A DNA stretch of 32,769 nucleotides from Actinomycetota bacterium (GTDB lineage: Bacteria; Actinomycetota; Acidimicrobiia; Acidimicrobiales; AC-14), in assembly GCA_005888325.1 (NCBI GenBank), contig VAWU01000071.1, positions 1 through 32,769 on the forward strand, written 5' to 3'. This document shows, piece after piece, positions 31,749-32,769 of the stretch. A program made the position numbers and the translations under genes. Under the pieces are notes generated by a model. That model saw nothing but the letters and a program-made list of their open reading frames with translations. It searched no databases and was not told the DNA's origin. Every line of letters starts with the position of its first letter. Positions within the stretch are counted from its first letter, which is position 1.

Positions 31749-32769
31749 GTGCAACGCTCGCAGGCAATTCTTGTCCTCGTCCTGGGCCTCGTGGTCCTGG
31801 GCTTCGTGGGCGAGATCGTTCCCCTCTACACCGACTGGCTGTGGTTCCAGGAAGTCGGCTACACGGACGTCTTTCTCACCACGCTCGGGTTTCGCGGCTC
31901 GCTCTTCACCGTCGTCGCCGTCGTGGTCCTCGCCTTCCTCTACGGGAACCTGACGTTCGCGGCCCACCGGGCCCGGCCGGACGTCCTGTGGGAGCTGGAG
32001 GATCAGCTCGGTCTGCCCGGCCGCGTGGTGATCGAGCCGATCATCCGGCGGTTTCTGCCGTTCGTCCTCGCGTTCATCGCGTTCACCGCCGGGCTGCGCG
32101 CGAGTGCTCGCTGGGAAACCGTCCTCCAGTATCGCAACGCGGTGCCCTTCGGCACCACCGATCCCCTCTTCAATCGCGACCTCGGGTTCTTCGTCTTCGC
32201 GCTGCCGTTCTGGCGGATGGCCCTGAGCTGGGCGACGACGCTCGTCATCGGCACCCTGGTGCTGACCGTCGTCATCTACGTGCTCCAGCGAAGCCTCGTG
32301 CTGACCGCCCGCGGCCCGCGGCTGGCCGCGGGCGCGCGGACTCACATCCTCTTACTCGGTGCCGTCTTCCTGACGCTGACCGCCGTCGGCTTCTGGCTCG
32401 AACGCTTCGAGCTGCTCTACTCCCCCCGCGGCGTGGTCTTCGGAGCGTCCTACACCGACATCCACGCTTCGCTGCCCGTCCTGGGCGCGCTGGCGGTCCT
32501 GGCCGGCCTCTGCGCGATCGCCTGCTTCGTCCAGATCATACGCGGTGGGCTCCGGCTGATCGCCGCCGGCCTGCTCGTGCTCGTCGGCGTGTGGATCGTC
32601 GGGCTCGGGATCTATCCCGCGCTCCTCCAGCGCTTCCGCGTCACCCCGAATGAGCTGGCGGCCGAGCGCCCGTTCATCCAGCACAACATCCGGATGACTC
32701 GCCAGGCCTACGGGCTCGACCGCATCGAGGAGAAGGAGTTCCCCGCCGACGAGTCGCTCGACGCGCGCG
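31749..32769 (+). CDS. UPF0182 family membrane protein, N-terminal part (runs off the window)
   Basis: About 340 residues are visible, open to the right edge. The proposed start is GTG at 31749, 11 nt after ahcY; no ribosome binding site is visible, so another start is possible. About seven hydrophobic helices are seen. UPF0182 hallmarks are YTDWLWFQEVGYTDVF near the N-terminus, RDLGFFVFALPFWRM, and at the end VTPNELAAERPFIQHNI followed by TRQAYGLDRIEEKEF. Full members have about 900-1000 residues with a large outer domain after these helices. The function is unknown; the family is widespread in actinobacteria and cyanobacteria. Confidence 0.86.
   Translation, partial: MQRSQAILVLVLGLVVLGFVGEIVPLYTDWLWFQEVGYTDVFLTTLGFRGSLFTVVAVVVLAFLYGNLTFAAHRARPDVLWELEDQLGLPGRVVIEPIIRRFLPFVLAFIAFTAGLRASARWETVLQYRNAVPFGTTDPLFNRDLGFFVFALPFWRMALSWATTLVIGTLVLTVVIYVLQRSLVLTARGPRLAAGARTHILLLGAVFLTLTAVGFWLERFELLYSPRGVVFGASYTDIHASLPVLGALAVLAGLCAIACFVQIIRGGLRLIAAGLLVLVGVWIVGLGIYPALLQRFRVTPNELAAERPFIQHNIRMTRQAYGLDRIEEKEFPADESLDAR

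Overview
The window is a gene-dense, very GC-rich chromosomal segment with strong third-position GC bias. I read it as coming from an actinobacterium outside the mycolic-acid group, possibly a member of Acidimicrobiia. This is inferred from the gene set: DUF3499, DUF5719, coenzyme F420 genes, UPF0182, an actinobacterial manB/Trm112/SIS/ahcY block, and the decaprenyl-phospho-arabinose (DPA) genes. No species call is possible from the sequence alone.

Layout. Positions 1-1650 hold a truncated mannose-1-phosphate guanylyltransferase and an NAD-dependent sugar epimerase. Positions 1688-3321 (minus) hold cofD-cofE of F420 biosynthesis. Positions 3353-5641 encode a YfhO-type membrane protein. Positions 5490-9406 (minus) form a probable operon: a UbiA-type DPPR synthase, DprE1, DprE2 and a HAD phosphatase. 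Together these could make the DPA arabinose donor from phosphoribosyl pyrophosphate. Positions 9489-13848 carry four glycosyltransferases on both strands. After a 16-bp tandem array comes a small coiled-coil protein (minus), then a large GT2/membrane fusion (14270-17353) coupled to a secreted DUF5719 protein. Positions 18768-22694 hold an MFS transporter (minus), a membrane-anchored thioredoxin-like protein (plus) and FtsH (minus). Positions 22802-24073 hold DUF3499, a CPBP protease and a 56-residue zinc ribbon. Positions 24160-27725 hold a GT-C-like membrane protein and a GtrA-GT2 fusion. Positions 27740-31737 hold manB, a Trm112-like gene, a phosphoglucose/phosphomannose isomerase and ahcY. 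A UPF0182 membrane protein runs off the right end.

How the genes fit together. Nucleotide sugars (GDP-mannose branch: isomerase, ManB, guanylyltransferase), lipid-linked sugars (DPA, and polyprenyl-phosphate hexose from GtrA-GT2), cytoplasmic glycosyltransferases and three large membrane proteins of GT-C/YfhO character together look like a cell-envelope polysaccharide locus. It is interleaved with F420 and housekeeping genes much as in other actinobacteria.

Points that stand out: (1) a complete DPA module whose DprE1 has alanine at the position of the benzothiazinone-reactive cysteine; (2) a HAD phosphatase at the end of that module, which may supply the poorly defined DPPR phosphatase step; (3) a dispersed ~48-bp repeat, three copies, always upstream of a gene and in the same orientation, which opens false N-terminal extensions; (4) a recurrent -10-like hexamer exactly 6 nt before start codons, implying leaderless mRNAs; (5) palindromic operators in two divergent intergenic regions and a sigma-28-like promoter before the zinc-ribbon gene. 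No tRNA, rRNA, CRISPR array or insertion sequence was seen, and no gap over 300 bp lacks a gene.
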